A stretch of DNA of 64,000 nt. Origin: Ciceribacter thiooxidans. GTDB taxonomy: Bacteria; Pseudomonadota; Alphaproteobacteria; Rhizobiales; Rhizobiaceae. Shown piece after piece: positions 18,121 to 28,056 of the stretch. The notes beneath the pieces were generated by a model. That model was not told where the DNA came from. It made no database searches and worked only from the letters and a program-made list of their open reading frames with translations. The stretch lies in contig NZ_CP059896.1 in the NCBI RefSeq assembly GCF_014126615.1, forward strand, positions 2,676,501 through 2,740,500, given 5' to 3'. How positions within the stretch are numbered: position 1 is the first letter of the stretch; each line of letters starts with the position of its first letter. The position numbers and the translations under genes are program-made.

Positions 18121-19920
18121 ATGGCCATCAAGCAGCTTTCCGAAACGCTCATCAACCAGATCGCCGCAGGCGAGGTCATCGAGCGTCCCGCCAGTGCGGC
18201 GAAGGAACTGATCGAGAATGCGATCGACGCCGGCGCCACGCGAATCGAAGTGGCGACCGCCGGCGGCGGCAAGAGCCTGCTGCGCGTCACCGACAATGGC
18301 GGCGGCATGGATCCCGCCGACCTTGAGCTTGCGATTCGCCGCCACTGCACCTCGAAGATTTCCGAATCACTCTTCGACATCCGCAGCCTCGGGTTCCGCG
18401 GGGAAGCCCTGCCCTCGATCGGCTCGGTCGCGAAGCTTTCGATTGCGAGCCGCGTGCTCGGCAGTACGGAAGGCGCGGAAATCAGCGTCGCCGGCGGCAG
18501 GGTTTCCGCCATCCGTCCGGTCGCCGCCAATCCGGGAACCGTGGTCGAGGTCCGCGACCTCTTCTTCGCGACGCCTGCGCGGCTAAAGTTTCTGAAGACG
18601 GAAAAGGCCGAGGCCGGCGCCATTACCGAGGTCGTCAAGCGGATGGCAATCGCCTTTCCGCACGTCCGCTTCGTGCTATCTGGCAGCGACCGCTCGACAC
18701 TCGAGTTCCCGGCGACGGCAGGCGATCCGCTCGCCCGCATCGCCCAGGTGCTCGGCAGTGAATTCCGCGACAACGCAATCTCGCTCGACGCGGAACGGGA
18801 AGACGTAAGGCTGACCGGCTTTGCCGGCGTGCCGACGTTCAACCGCGGCAACTCGGCCCACCAATATGCCTTCGTCAACGGCCGCCCGGTGCAGGACAAG
18901 CAGATTCTCTCGGCGATCCGCGGCGCCTATGCCGAGACCGTGCCGCACGGCCGCTATCCGGTGGCGGTGCTTTCGATCGACATCGATCCGGCCCTCGTCG
19001 ACGTCAACGTCCACCCGGCGAAGTCCGACGTCCGCTTCCGCGACCCAGGTCTCGTCCGTGGCCTGATTGTCGGCGCGATCCGCGAGGCGCTGCAGCGCGA
19101 GGGTGACCGTGCCTCGACGACGGGCGCCGGCGGCATGCTCCGTGCATTCCGCCCCGGTTTCCGTCCGCCGAGCCCCGCCGGTGGCTACAGCTGGAACCCT
19201 GAAACGTCACCCTACCGGCCCGCTACAGCACCGTTCGGGTTCGCCGAACCGCAACAGGCACGCTTCGACACCGTTGCCGTGCCGACGGCCCGGGCTGAGG
19301 CACCGGTCGTCGCTCCGCCATCCGCGCCCCCGGTCGAGAGCCATCCGCTCGGCGCAGCCCGCGCGCAGGTCCATGCCAACTACATCGTCGCGCAGACGGA
19401 GGACGGGCTCGTCATCGTCGACCAGCACGCCGCCCACGAACGCCTGGTCTTCGAACAGATGCGCAAGGCGCTCTCCGGCCGGCGGCTACCGTCGCAGGGA
19501 TTGCTGATCCCCGAGATCGTCGACCTGCCGGAGGAGGACTGCGACCGCCTGATGGTCCATGCCGCGGCGCTGGAACAGCTCGGGCTGTCGGTCGAGCGCT
19601 TCGGTCCCGGCGCCGTCGCCGTGCGCGAGACGCCGGCCATGCTCGGCGAGATGGATGTCCAGGCGCTCGTTCGCGAGCTGGCGGACGAGATCGCCGAATG
19701 GGACACGGCCGGCGGGCTCGCCGCGCGGCTGGAATATGTCGCAGCAACCATGGCCTGCCACGGCTCGGTGCGATCCGGCCGGGTGCTGCGGGTCGAGGAA
19801 ATGAACGCCCTGCTGCGCCAGATGGAGGCGACGCCGGGGTCGGGTCAGTGCAACCACGGCCGGCCGACCTATGTCGAGCTCAAGCTCTCCGACATCGAAA
19901 GGCTATTCGGCCGCAGCTGA
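18121..19920 (+). CDS. mutL: DNA mismatch repair endonuclease MutL
   Basis: Couples MutS mismatch recognition to strand incision. The 599-residue protein has the GHKL ATPase at the N-terminus ([27 protein letters not shown] region, [15 protein letters not shown]), a transducer domain to about residue 330, a Pro-rich variable linker, and a C-terminal dimerisation domain. The C-terminal domain carries [12 protein letters not shown], matching the metal-binding DQHA-x2-E-x4-E endonuclease motif, as expected in bacteria without MutH. ATG at 18121. Followed by DUF2093 after 66 bp. Confidence 0.96.
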   Translation: MAIKQLSETLINQIAAGEVIERPASAAKELIENAIDAGATRIEVATAGGGKSLLRVTDNGGGMDPADLELAIRRHCTSKISESLFDIRSLGFRGEALPSIGSVAKLSIASRVLGSTEGAEISVAGGRVSAIRPVAANPGTVVEVRDLFFATPARLKFLKTEKAEAGAITEVVKRMAIAFPHVRFVLSGSDRSTLEFPATAGDPLARIAQVLGSEFRDNAISLDAEREDVRLTGFAGVPTFNRGNSAHQYAFVNGRPVQDKQILSAIRGAYAETVPHGRYPVAVLSIDIDPALVDVNVHPAKSDVRFRDPGLVRGLIVGAIREALQREGDRASTTGAGGMLRAFRPGFRPPSPAGGYSWNPETSPYRPATAPFGFAEPQQARFDTVAVPTARAEAPVVAPPSAPPVESHPLGAARAQVHANYIVAQTEDGLVIVDQHAAHERLVFEQMRKALSGRRLPSQGLLIPEIVDLPEEDCDRLMVHAAALEQLGLSVERFGPGAVAVRETPAMLGEMDVQALVRELADEIAEWDTAGGLAARLEYVAATMACHGSVRSGRVLRVEEMNALLRQMEATPGSGQCNHGRPTYVELKLSDIERLFGRS

Positions 19921-19986
19921 TACTTCTGGAATTTCCGCGCGTCGCGGAGTATTGCAGGGCAATGACGTGCGAAGGAGCAGTGTGAC

Positions 19987-20217
19987 ATGAACCGTTTCGA
20001 AGGCAGCGGCAACCGGGAAGCCAAGCTCCGGTATCTGGACGCCGACTTCCAGATCCTGTCCCCCGGCTCCTATGTGGTCTGCGCCGTCACCGGAAAGCCG
20101 ATCCTGATCGACGAACTGCGCTACTGGAGCGTCGCCCGGCAGGAGCCCTATGTGGATGCCGCCGCCTCGTTCGAGGCGGAAAAGCGGGCGGGCGCACTTC
20201 CCGTCCAGACGCGCTGA
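19987..20217 (+). CDS. DUF2093 domain protein
   Basis: Small 76-residue protein matching the DUF2093 family, found almost only in alphaproteobacteria; function unknown. Typical features are YLDADFQILSPGSYVVCAVTG and the IDELRYWSV segment. AAGGAG lies nine bases before the ATG at 19987. It is cotranscribed with or close behind mutL and converges on lpxK. No cysteine pair or helix-turn-helix that would suggest metal or DNA binding is visible. Confidence 0.85.
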   Translation: MNRFEGSGNREAKLRYLDADFQILSPGSYVVCAVTGKPILIDELRYWSVARQEPYVDAAASFEAEKRAGALPVQTR

Positions 20218-20238
20218 GCCGCAAGCCCGGCCTTCTCG

Positions 20239-21276
20239 CTAGTAGCGGCCTTCCTTCAGGCGCCGGGCACGATGGACCTCGATCGCCCGTTCGATGATCT
20301 TTGCCGGCGCGTTCGGATCGTCGAACATCATTTCGACCTCCACGACCTTGCACTTGCGCGCCAGTTCCTCGGCCCGCCCCGGACCGGAGCGCAGGCGCAC
20401 GAAATCCTTCGCCGTGGTCACGAGTTCCAGGTCGCCCGCTGCAGCCTTGTCGAGGAGATCGGCGATCTCGTCCTCGCCCATATGGTGATGGTCGGGCAAG
20501 GCGCGCCGCTCGACGATCTCGGCGCCCTGCTCCTCGACGGTGCGGAAAAACTTCCCCGGATCGGCGATGCCGGCAAAGGCGAGCACCCGCTTGCCGGAGA
20601 TCCCGGCATTACCCCGCGGCGTGAGCGAAGCAACATAGATCGGCTTTCCGGCCCGCGCCGCCTGACGCACCAGGCGATCGGCGGCGGTGCCGTTTCCAAC
20701 CTTCAGAAAACCGTCGACATAGCGCATCTGCACGCGGATCGGTGCCCGCACCGGTCCGCCGGGCACGAGATGGCCGTTGCCGATGCCGCGGACACTGTCG
20801 ACGACGATCAATGCAAAATCAACGGCGAGACGCGCGCTCTGGAAACCGTCGTCCATGATGATCAGGCCGACCCCCTCGTCCACGAGACGGCGGGCGCCGG
20901 CGAAACGCTTGCGCGAGATGACGGTGAGCGCGTGGCGTGCGAGCAGCAGCGGCTCGTCGCCGACGTCGGTCGAGCGATGATGCTCCGGATCGACGACGGT
21001 CGTCACGTCGAGTGAGCCACCATAGCCGCGGCTGAGAATGCCGGGTTTCAGGCCCTGGGCCTGGGCGGCGCGCACCAGCGCCAGAACGGTCGGCGTCTTG
21101 CCGGCGCCGCCGACGGTGAAGTTGCCGACGCAGATGACGGGGACGGGCGAAGACAGGCGCTTGCCCTTGGCCATCCGCCGGCCGGCGATCTGGCCGTAGA
21201 GAAACGAAAACGGCGACAGCGCCCAGGCACGCCAATCCGGCTTGGTCCACCAGAAGGGTGGGGCTTCCGATACCAT
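20239..21276 (-). CDS. lpxK: Tetraacyldisaccharide 4'-kinase
   Basis: Inner-membrane enzyme that phosphorylates the lipid A precursor at the 4' position. The 345-residue protein starts with [10 protein letters not shown], has a membrane-associated N-terminal helix, the Walker A-like VGGAGKTPT motif, and DDGFQ. The ATG at 21276 has GGGAGG five bases upstream; the longer frame to 21333 is not needed. Last gene of the pmbA-cysQ-DUF4170-waaA-HAD-lpxK run, placing lipid A phosphorylation beside Kdo transfer. Confidence 0.95.
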   Translation of the reverse strand: MVSEAPPFWWTKPDWRAWALSPFSFLYGQIAGRRMAKGKRLSSPVPVICVGNFTVGGAGKTPTVLALVRAAQAQGLKPGILSRGYGGSLDVTTVVDPEHHRSTDVGDEPLLLARHALTVISRKRFAGARRLVDEGVGLIIMDDGFQSARLAVDFALIVVDSVRGIGNGHLVPGGPVRAPIRVQMRYVDGFLKVGNGTAADRLVRQAARAGKPIYVASLTPRGNAGISGKRVLAFAGIADPGKFFRTVEEQGAEIVERRALPDHHHMGEDEIADLLDKAAAGDLELVTTAKDFVRLRSGPGRAEELARKCKVVEVEMMFDDPNAPAKIIERAIEVHRARRLKEGRY

Positions 21277-21363
21277 CACGTCCTCCCGCTGCGCCTCCCG
21301 CCTGACGGAAAGCATCTGTTTACGATGATGCAACAGACCGCAGGCGGATGGCCTTCGTCAACC

Positions 21364-21392
21364 CGTCTCGTGGCCGTCTCGTGGCCGTCTCG
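21364..21392. repeat. 11-bp tandem repeat, 2.6 copies
   Basis: CGTCTCGTGGC occurs twice in a row (21364-21374, 21375-21385) and is followed by a partial third copy CGTCTCG. It lies between the HAD gene and lpxK. Too short to be anything but a local slippage repeat. Confidence 0.85.
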
Positions 21393-21415
21393 CCGGCTCG
21401 GCCTTTCACGACCCT

Positions 21416-22123
21416 TCAGGCGAGCAGGGCTTCGAGTTCGCTGATGTCTTTCAAGCAGACGTCGCAGGCATCGGCGAGCGTCGCCTGCGAACCGGTCCCG
21501 CTCAGCACCGCGACTTTGAGGCCGGCGCCTGCGTTGTGGCCCATGTGCATATCGTGATTGTTGTCACCGACCACGGCGACCGCATCGGGTGCGAGACCCG
21601 TCGCCCGGCAGAAGCCGAGCACCATGCCCGCCTCGGGTTTGAAACCGTGACCGCTGTCGTAACCGGCGACGAAATCGACGTACTCGGTGATGCCGAAACG
21701 CTCGACGATGCGGCGGATCGACTTTTCGTTGTCGCTGGATGCGATGCCGATCTTCAGGCCGCGTCCATGCAGGCGCGAAAAGAGCGGCGCCAGTTCGATC
21801 ACCGGCACCGAGAGGTCGGCGGCATCGGCGAAGAGTTCGTCGAGGATCGGGACCAGCACCTCGCTGGTCATCGGCGAGCCTGCGGCGACGAGGCCGTCGG
21901 CGATCTCACGCGTGTTGCCGGCGGCAAACAGACTGTCCGGCACGATATGGCCCGTCTCCGGGTCCATGCCGCAGGCGAGCAGCAGGCGGTCGGCGAGCGA
22001 CGTGTCGCCGTCGGCGGCCAGCAGCGCCAGCTTGCGGTTGACCGGCGCCCAGCTCGCATCGAAATCGAGAAGCGTTCCGTCCTTGTCGAAGAGGATCCCC
22101 GCGATCCCCGCTCCCCGATCCAT
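21416..22123 (-). CDS. HAD-family phosphatase (phosphoglycolate phosphatase-like)
   Basis: Predicted small-molecule phosphatase, 235 residues. Motif I is FDKDGTLLDF (DxDGT), motif II is in IASSDN, and motifs III/IV appear as K-P-E-A and VGDNNHDMHMG; the cap region follows motif I, as in the phosphoglycolate phosphatase branch. Situated between waaA and lpxK with only a 17-bp gap to waaA, it is probably cotranscribed with lipopolysaccharide genes. That context makes a sugar-phosphate of the Kdo or heptose route conceivable, but the sequence does not decide it. Confidence 0.85.
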   Translation of the reverse strand: MDRGAGIAGILFDKDGTLLDFDASWAPVNRKLALLAADGDTSLADRLLLACGMDPETGHIVPDSLFAAGNTREIADGLVAAGSPMTSEVLVPILDELFADAADLSVPVIELAPLFSRLHGRGLKIGIASSDNEKSIRRIVERFGITEYVDFVAGYDSGHGFKPEAGMVLGFCRATGLAPDAVAVVGDNNHDMHMGHNAGAGLKVAVLSGTGSQATLADACDVCLKDISELEALLA

Positions 22124-22140
22124 GTCGTGTTCTCTTTTCT

Positions 22141-23466
22141 TCAGCGCTGCCGTGCAGCACGCGGCTCCAGCCGTGCCTTGACGGTGAGCGGATTGATATA
22201 GGGCTCCAGCCCCTTGATGGTCGCGACGAGCGCGCCGCGCATCTCCTGCAGCGTCTCGGTGCCGGCATCGATCATCTTGTGGCGCGCGAGATCGTTGACC
22301 GAAAGAAAGTGCACGGCCTTCGCCAGCATTTCGGCATCGCGCACGATCCGGGCATTGCCGTTGCGCACCAGCCGCTGATAGCTGTCACGGAAATTCTCGA
22401 CATTCGGCCCGCTCAGCACGGCACAGCCGAGCATCGCCGGCTCCAGCGGGTTCTGGCCGCCCTGCCCGGTGATCGAACGGCCGACGAAAGCGATTTCCGT
22501 CAGCCGCAGATAGAGCCCCATCTCGCCGATCGTATCACCCAGAAAGACATCCGTATCCGGCGTGATCGCGTCGTCGCGGGTGCGGCGCGCGACCTTCAGG
22601 CCCTTCTCGACCATCATCGCCTCGAGTTCGTCGCAGCGTTCCGGATGACGTGGCACGATGATGGTCAGCAGACCGACATGGGCCTTCAGCGCCCGGTGCA
22701 CCATGACGGCGATCTTTTCTTCGCCCTCGAAGGTGGAGATGGCCGCCCAGGTCTTGCGGTGACCGATCTGCTCGCGGTAGCGGGCGAGGACGGCCATGTC
22801 GCAGGGCGGCGCGTCGCCATCGACCTTGAGGTTGCCGGAGACGGCGACCGGCCAAGCGCCGAGATCGCGGAAACGCTCGGCATCGACATCCGATTGGGCA
22901 ATCACCAGCGACAGTCTGGAAAACAGTGCCTCGGCAATCGAATTGTGACGGTGCCAGCGCTCGAAGGAGCGGTCCGACATGCGGGCGTTGACGAGGATCT
23001 GCGGAATATGGCGCCGGTCGAGCTCGCCGAGCGTCGTCGGCCATATCTCGGACTCGACGGAAATCGCGATGTCCGGGCCCCAGTAGTCGAGGAAACGGCG
23101 CACCGCCGGCCGAAGATCGAGGGGCACATACTGGTGGATGATTTCCCCGTCGAGACGCAGGCGCACGAGTTCGGCGGAGGTGACGGTGCCGGTGGTCAAA
23201 AGGACGTTGATGTCGCGGCGGCGCAGCTCGCGCATGAGGCCGACGACGGCGAGCGTCTCACCCACGCTCGCGGCGTGGATCCAGACGAGCGGGCCGTGCG
23301 GACGGTCTGCGGAGGGATAGCCGAAACGCTCCAGCCGACGCGCGCGGTCTTCCTTGCCCTTGGCGGCACGGAACGCCAGCAGCGGTCCGGCGAGCGGGTA
23401 GGCCGCAATGCCCGCCCAGCTGTAGCCGGTAATCGCCATCGATGCGAAACCGTCGATCATCGCCAT
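22141..23466 (-). CDS. waaA: 3-deoxy-D-manno-octulosonic acid transferase
   Basis: Membrane-associated glycosyltransferase that adds Kdo to lipid IVA. The 441-residue protein has an N-terminal membrane anchor (about residues 10-30), the WIHAASVGET motif early in the GT-B fold, and the C-terminal nucleotide-sugar region with GQNPLEPAMLGCAVLSGPN. The longest frame begins at a TTG (23469); the adjacent ATG at 23466 is the likelier start. Lies between DUF4170 and the HAD gene in the lipid A cluster. Confidence 0.95.
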   Translation of the reverse strand: MAMIDGFASMAITGYSWAGIAAYPLAGPLLAFRAAKGKEDRARRLERFGYPSADRPHGPLVWIHAASVGETLAVVGLMRELRRRDINVLLTTGTVTSAELVRLRLDGEIIHQYVPLDLRPAVRRFLDYWGPDIAISVESEIWPTTLGELDRRHIPQILVNARMSDRSFERWHRHNSIAEALFSRLSLVIAQSDVDAERFRDLGAWPVAVSGNLKVDGDAPPCDMAVLARYREQIGHRKTWAAISTFEGEEKIAVMVHRALKAHVGLLTIIVPRHPERCDELEAMMVEKGLKVARRTRDDAITPDTDVFLGDTIGEMGLYLRLTEIAFVGRSITGQGGQNPLEPAMLGCAVLSGPNVENFRDSYQRLVRNGNARIVRDAEMLAKAVHFLSVNDLARHKMIDAGTETLQEMRGALVATIKGLEPYINPLTVKARLEPRAARQR

Positions 23467-23620
23467 CAATAAAGACCGCTTCTCTTAGCTTTCGGTGCCA
23501 TGGCGCCCTTTCGATCAGGCTGGCCAAACTGAAACTGTCGATGCTGCAAAACTGCGTTCAAAAATTGACGTTCCGCCACCGCATCCGATCGATAAGCCGG
23601 ACGCGGCGCGGTCAAATTCA

Positions 23621-23872
23621 TCAGTCTTGACCCACAACCTTTTCGCCCGGAGTCAGCAGGCGGTGCATGTGCACGATGAAATAGCGCATGTGGGCGTTGT
23701 CGACGGTGGCCTGCGCCTTGCCCTTCCATGCCGCCAGCGCGCTTGCATAATCGGGGAAGATGCCGACGATGTCGAGATCGTTCAGGTCCTTGAAATGCAG
23801 GTCCTTGAGGCTGGTCAGCTCGCCGCCGAAGACGAGGTGGAGGAGCTGCTTGTGATCGTTGGATTCGGTCAT
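23621..23872 (-). CDS. DUF4170 domain protein
   Basis: 83-residue cytoplasmic protein of the DUF4170 family, known from alphaproteobacteria and repeatedly found beside waaA and cysQ-like genes. Core is LLHLVFGGEL to RYFIVHMHRLLTP, a compact alpha/beta pattern. The ATG at 23872 (MTESNDHKQ) is preferred; the frame extends to 23938 but without family likeness. A strong GGGGAGG stands about 25 bp further up, so spacing to this start is not ideal. Function unknown; a link to lipid A assembly is inferred from position only. Confidence 0.82.
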   Translation of the reverse strand: MTESNDHKQLLHLVFGGELTSLKDLHFKDLNDLDIVGIFPDYASALAAWKGKAQATVDNAHMRYFIVHMHRLLTPGEKVVGQD

Positions 23873-23934
23873 TCTACGTTTCTTTCCATTCGTGTTCGCC
23901 TCCCCTTTTCCTGTGATCGATTTTGACGGAAACG

Positions 23935-24744
23935 TCAACCGCGCGGGACGGCGGCGAGCCTTTCGAGGAGAGCCGGAAGCTCACCTTCAACCGCTGCGCA
24001 CAGGACGCCGTGGGTGACCTCGGTACGGTTGTAGATCAACGCGTTTCCGTCGAGATCGGTGAGCCGCCCTTCGGCCTGCTGCAGGATGAGATCGGCGGCT
24101 GCGATATCCCAGTCATGGGCATTCGGCTTGACGAATGTCGCGTCGATGCGGCCTTCGGCAACCATTGCGATCCGGTAGGCGAGCGAGGGCACGTGTTCGA
24201 CACGCTCGATACGTCCCCTCAACGGAGCATCGAATAGATTGACGATGTCCATCGGGGTTGCGACGCGCAATTTCTTCGCCGGATCGAAGGCGGCGACCGC
24301 GATCGGCTTGCCGTTCTTCAGTGCCGGCCCGCCGGCGACCGCCGAATACTCCTCGCCGAGCGCCGGCGCGACGAGAACGCCGGCCACCGGCTTGCCGCGG
24401 TGGACGACGGCGACGCTGACACACCAGGTCGGCTTGTTGGCGATGAAGGCGCGGGTTCCATCGATCGGATCGACGACGAACAGGGTATCGGATTTCAACC
24501 GGCCGAGATCGTCGTCGGTTTCTTCCGAAAGCCAGCCATAGGACGGACGGGCAGTGCGCAGCCGCTCTTCGAGACACTCGTTTGCGGCATGATCGGCAGC
24601 GCTGACCGGCGACCGGCCCTCGTTCTTCCACCAGACCTGCGGCGACTGACCGAAAAATGTCGAGGCAACGGCGCCCGCTTCACGCGCGGCGGCGGCGATG
24701 AGGTCGATATCCGCCTGCCAGTCGGAAATGATAGCGGCGGTCAT
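23935..24744 (-). CDS. cysQ: 3'(2'),5'-bisphosphate nucleotidase / inositol monophosphatase family
   Basis: Mg2+-dependent, Li+-sensitive-type phosphatase of 269 residues. Family motifs are present in order: SPVSAADHAAN, GWLSEETDDD, VVDPIDGTRAF (metal-binding DPIDGT) and AHDWDIAAADLILQQAEG (WD). In rhizobia this branch is usually called CysQ (removes PAP/PAPS by-products of sulfate assimilation), but inositol-phosphatase or histidinol-phosphatase activity cannot be ruled out from motifs. ATG at 24744. 33 bp behind pmbA and upstream of DUF4170. Confidence 0.87.
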   Translation of the reverse strand: MTAAIISDWQADIDLIAAAAREAGAVASTFFGQSPQVWWKNEGRSPVSAADHAANECLEERLRTARPSYGWLSEETDDDLGRLKSDTLFVVDPIDGTRAFIANKPTWCVSVAVVHRGKPVAGVLVAPALGEEYSAVAGGPALKNGKPIAVAAFDPAKKLRVATPMDIVNLFDAPLRGRIERVEHVPSLAYRIAMVAEGRIDATFVKPNAHDWDIAAADLILQQAEGRLTDLDGNALIYNRTEVTHGVLCAAVEGELPALLERLAAVPRG

Positions 24745-24777
24745 GGTGACACCATCCTCTGCGTTTTGCGGCTCACG

Positions 24778-26124
24778 TCAGCGGCCGGCGATCGTCATGC
24801 CCTCGATGGCGACGGTCGGGGCGGCGACAGCAAACTTACGGTCGATATCGTTCGCCGCGGTCAGCCGCATGAACATGTCTTTCAGGTTCGACGCGATCGT
24901 CACGCCGGATACCGGGTAGGCGAGTTCGCCGTTCTCGATCCAGAAGCCGGTAGCGCCGCGGCTGTATTCGCCCGTCACCATGTTGACGCCCTGGCCGATC
25001 AGCTCGGTGACGTAGAAGCCGGTGCCGACCGAGCGGATCAGCTCCTCCGGCGAGACACTCCCCGGCTCGAGCGCGAGGTTGGTCGACGTCGGCGACACCG
25101 CCGTCCCGCCGCGCGAACCACGGCCGTTGGTATGGAGGCCGAGTTCACGGGCAGCCGAGGAAGACAGGAACCAGTGCTTCAGGACACCGTCCTCGATCAC
25201 GACCAGCTTCTCGCCCTTCACGCCCTCACCATCGAAGGGCCGCGAGCCGGAGCCACGCACCTTCAGCGGGTCGTCCGTGATGTTCAACCCGGACGTCAGC
25301 ACCTGGGTTCCCATGCGGTCGCGCAGGAAGGAGGTCTTGCGGGCAACCGCCGCGCCGTTGATCGCGCCGGCAATGTGACCGACGAAGCCGCGCGCCACGC
25401 GCGGGTCGAAGACCACCGTGACGTTCTGGCCGGTTTCGGCCTGGCGGGGATCGAGACGGCGGACCGCCCGCTCGCCGGCCCGTCGTCCGATTTCGGCGGC
25501 AGGATCGAGATCGGCATGGAAGAGCCGGCTGTCGAAATCGTGGTCGCGTTCCATTCGCGAACCCTCGCCCGCGATAACGCCGACGGAGCAGCCGAAGCGC
25601 GAAGACTGAAAACTGCCGGAAAAGCCGTGGGAGGTGACGAGCACCAGCCCGCCCATGCCGGCCGAAGCGCCCGCTCCGACCGAGTTGGAGACCCCCTCGA
25701 CCGCAAGGGCCGCCTCTTCCGCCGCAAGGGCCGCATCCCGCAGGGCGTCGCTCGAAACTTCGGTCGGATCGAAAAGGTCGAGATCGGGGTAGGACCGCGC
25801 GAGGTCGGCCGCGTCGGCGAGACCGGCGAAGGGGTCTTCCGGCGACACCTTCGCCATCGCGACCGCCCGCTCCGCGAGCGCCTTGAGGTCGAAGCCCGGA
25901 TTGGCCGAAACGCTGGCGACCTGCCTGCCGATGAAAACCCGCAGCGAGAAGTCATCGCTTTCGGAAGACTCCGTCGTCTCGACCTTGCCGAGGCGAACGC
26001 CGACCGACTTCGAGCGCGAGCGGACGACGACCGCATCCGCACTGTCGGCTCCCGCCTTCAGGGCGAGGTCGACGAGCTGGCCGGCACGGGAAAGAAGACT
26101 GGCGGAATCGATTTCAGAGGTCAT
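24778..26124 (-). CDS. pmbA: TldD/PmbA-family metallopeptidase subunit (PmbA type)
   Basis: Homologue of PmbA/TldE, which with TldD makes a protease needed for microcin B17 and CcdA processing in E. coli. The 448-residue protein shows the family layout with GADSADAVVVRSRSKSVGVRLGKVE at the start, VFIGRQVASVSAN, and the C-terminal GSRGGTAVSPTNL-like and VTGEYSRGATGFWIENGE segments. The catalytic HExxxH of TldD is absent, as expected for the PmbA partner. ATG at 26124 preceded by AAAGG. tldD is not in this window. First gene of the lipid A cluster run. Confidence 0.92.
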   Translation of the reverse strand: MTSEIDSASLLSRAGQLVDLALKAGADSADAVVVRSRSKSVGVRLGKVETTESSESDDFSLRVFIGRQVASVSANPGFDLKALAERAVAMAKVSPEDPFAGLADAADLARSYPDLDLFDPTEVSSDALRDAALAAEEAALAVEGVSNSVGAGASAGMGGLVLVTSHGFSGSFQSSRFGCSVGVIAGEGSRMERDHDFDSRLFHADLDPAAEIGRRAGERAVRRLDPRQAETGQNVTVVFDPRVARGFVGHIAGAINGAAVARKTSFLRDRMGTQVLTSGLNITDDPLKVRGSGSRPFDGEGVKGEKLVVIEDGVLKHWFLSSSAARELGLHTNGRGSRGGTAVSPTSTNLALEPGSVSPEELIRSVGTGFYVTELIGQGVNMVTGEYSRGATGFWIENGELAYPVSGVTIASNLKDMFMRLTAANDIDRKFAVAAPTVAIEGMTIAGR

Positions 26125-26235
26125 GATTTGGCCTTTCATTACGGCTCCATGTATTGTGCATTACAGCAGGCATCAAGGGCCGAGGCACCGATTCCCCGAG
26201 AGCCGTCGCGACAGACAAAAAAGGAGAATAACGGC

Positions 26236-28050
26236 TTGACGACGGCACCGGACGCGCTCTTCACCGAAACCCTGCTTCTGCTCGGGGGCGCCGTCGTGGC
26301 AGCACCGATCTCCCGCAAGCTCGGTCTCGGAACCGTGCTCGGCTATCTTGCCGCCGGCGTGGTCATCGGCCCGGTCCTTCACCTGCTGACAGGTGCGGGC
26401 GAAATTCTCGCCGTCGCCGAGCTCGGCGTGGTGTTCCTGCTCTTCATCATCGGCCTCGAACTCAACCCCTCGCGACTCTGGCGCATGCGCGCCGACATTT
26501 TCGGGCTCGGAACGGCACAGGTGCTGCTGACTGGCCTCGCGCTCACAGGCGCCGCGGTCTTTTCCGGTCTCGTCGACTGGCGCGGCGGCCTGGTCGCGGG
26601 TTTCGGGCTCGCGCTCTCGTCCACCGCCTTCGCCCTGCAACTCCTAAACGACGCCGGCGACATGAACACCCGCTACGGCCAGCGCTCCTTCTCGATTCTG
26701 CTGCTGCAGGACCTGGCGATCGTGCCGCTGCTCGCCATGGTCTCCATCCTCTCCAGTCGTCAGGAGGCGACGAACGGCTCCGTGCTCGTCGATTCGGTCG
26801 TCGCGGTCCTCGCCGTGGTCGCGATGGTTATGGCCGGACGCTACCTGCTGACGCCGCTCTTCCAGATCATCGCTCGCACGGGCGCGCGCGAGGTGATGAT
26901 CGCCGCGGCGCTGCTGGTGGTGCTCGGATCGGCGGTGCTGATGCAGCTCGCCGGCCTTTCCATGGCGATGGGCGCCTTCCTCTCGGGCGTAATGCTCGCG
27001 GAGTCTTCCTACCGCCATGAACTCGAAGCCGACATCGAGCCCTTCCGCGGCGTCCTGCTCGGGCTGTTCTTCATGGCCGTCGGGCTGTCGCTCGATCTGA
27101 ACGTCATCCTCGACAACTTCGTTCTCGTGCTGGTCGCCGTGCCGGCGGTGATGGCGGTCAAGGCGGCGATCCTCTACGTGCTCTGCCGGTCGTCCGGTTC
27201 CTCGCACGACGACGCGGTACGGATCGCGTTCCTGCTGCCGCAGGGCGGCGAGTTCGGTTTCGTACTGTTCACCACGGCCACCGCTCAGCAGCTGCTTTCG
27301 AACGGCACCGCCTCGCTGCTGATCTCGATCGTCACGCTCACGATGGCGCTGACGCCGATCGGGGCGGCACTCTCGCGTCGCCTGCTTTCCGGCGACAGCC
27401 GCGAGGAACTCGACGAGGATTTCGAAGGTGCCGGCTCCGACGTGCTGATCATCGGGTTTTCGCGCTTTGCCCAGATCGCCGCACAGATCCTGCTCGCAAG
27501 CGGCCGTGACGTGACGATCATCGACGATTCTGCCGACCGCATCCGCCAGGCGGCGTCCTTCGGCTTCCGCATCTATTACGGTGACGGCAACCGGCTCGAC
27601 GTGCTGCGTGCGGCGGGCCTGAAGCGGGCGAAGATCGTCGCCGTCTGCACGCAGAAGAAGGAGACGACGGACCGTATCGTCGATCTCATTCTCGCCGAAT
27701 GCCCCGACGTGCGGCTGTTCGTGCGTTCCTACGACCGTGTCCACAGCCTGTCTCTCAGGTCGCGCAACGTCGAATACGAGCTGCGCGAGACGCTGGAATC
27801 CGGCCTGCTCTTCGGCCGCAAGACACTGGAAGCCCTCGGCATGAGCGAGGAGGAGGCCCTGGCGATCGGCGAGGATATCCGCCGCCGCGACGAGGAGCGG
27901 CTGCGCATCCAGCTCACGGGCGGGCTGCATGCCGGTCGGCACATGCTGCACAACCGTCCGGTCCGGCCGGAACCGCTGGTGAAGCCGAAGCGTGCGCCGG
28001 ACGACGTCGAGGCGGCCGTTCGCGCCCACGAGGGAACGGAGGATTCCTGA
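26236..28050 (+). CDS. KefB/KefC-like cation:proton antiporter (CPA2) with RCK domain
   Basis: 604-residue inner-membrane antiporter, probably for K+. About twelve membrane helices (to residue ~385) form the Na+/H+ exchanger domain, followed by an RCK/TrkA-N domain (about 395-520) and a charged tail. The nucleotide-binding loop is degenerate: GFSRFAQ where KefC has GFGRFGQ, so two glycines are lost. The start is TTG at 26236 with AAGGAGAATAA upstream; the frame is open much further upstream but that part is antisense to pmbA and cysQ. Divergent from pmbA. Confidence 0.9.
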   Translation: MTTAPDALFTETLLLLGGAVVAAPISRKLGLGTVLGYLAAGVVIGPVLHLLTGAGEILAVAELGVVFLLFIIGLELNPSRLWRMRADIFGLGTAQVLLTGLALTGAAVFSGLVDWRGGLVAGFGLALSSTAFALQLLNDAGDMNTRYGQRSFSILLLQDLAIVPLLAMVSILSSRQEATNGSVLVDSVVAVLAVVAMVMAGRYLLTPLFQIIARTGAREVMIAAALLVVLGSAVLMQLAGLSMAMGAFLSGVMLAESSYRHELEADIEPFRGVLLGLFFMAVGLSLDLNVILDNFVLVLVAVPAVMAVKAAILYVLCRSSGSSHDDAVRIAFLLPQGGEFGFVLFTTATAQQLLSNGTASLLISIVTLTMALTPIGAALSRRLLSGDSREELDEDFEGAGSDVLIIGFSRFAQIAAQILLASGRDVTIIDDSADRIRQAASFGFRIYYGDGNRLDVLRAAGLKRAKIVAVCTQKKETTDRIVDLILAECPDVRLFVRSYDRVHSLSLRSRNVEYELRETLESGLLFGRKTLEALGMSEEEALAIGEDIRRRDEERLRIQLTGGLHAGRHMLHNRPVRPEPLVKPKRAPDDVEAAVRAHEGTEDS

Positions 28051-28056
28051 ACGCCG

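Noticed and set aside
21364..21392. Short tandem repeat as a possible CRISPR or regulatory array
   Set aside because: Only 2.6 copies of 11 bp with no spacers; best explained by slippage.
24400..26235. Long open frame that would add 612 residues in front of the KefB-like antiporter
   Set aside because: It is antisense to cysQ and pmbA, rich in Arg/Gly/Asp/His as high-GC shadow frames are, and a ribosome binding site with TTG stands at the proper antiporter start.
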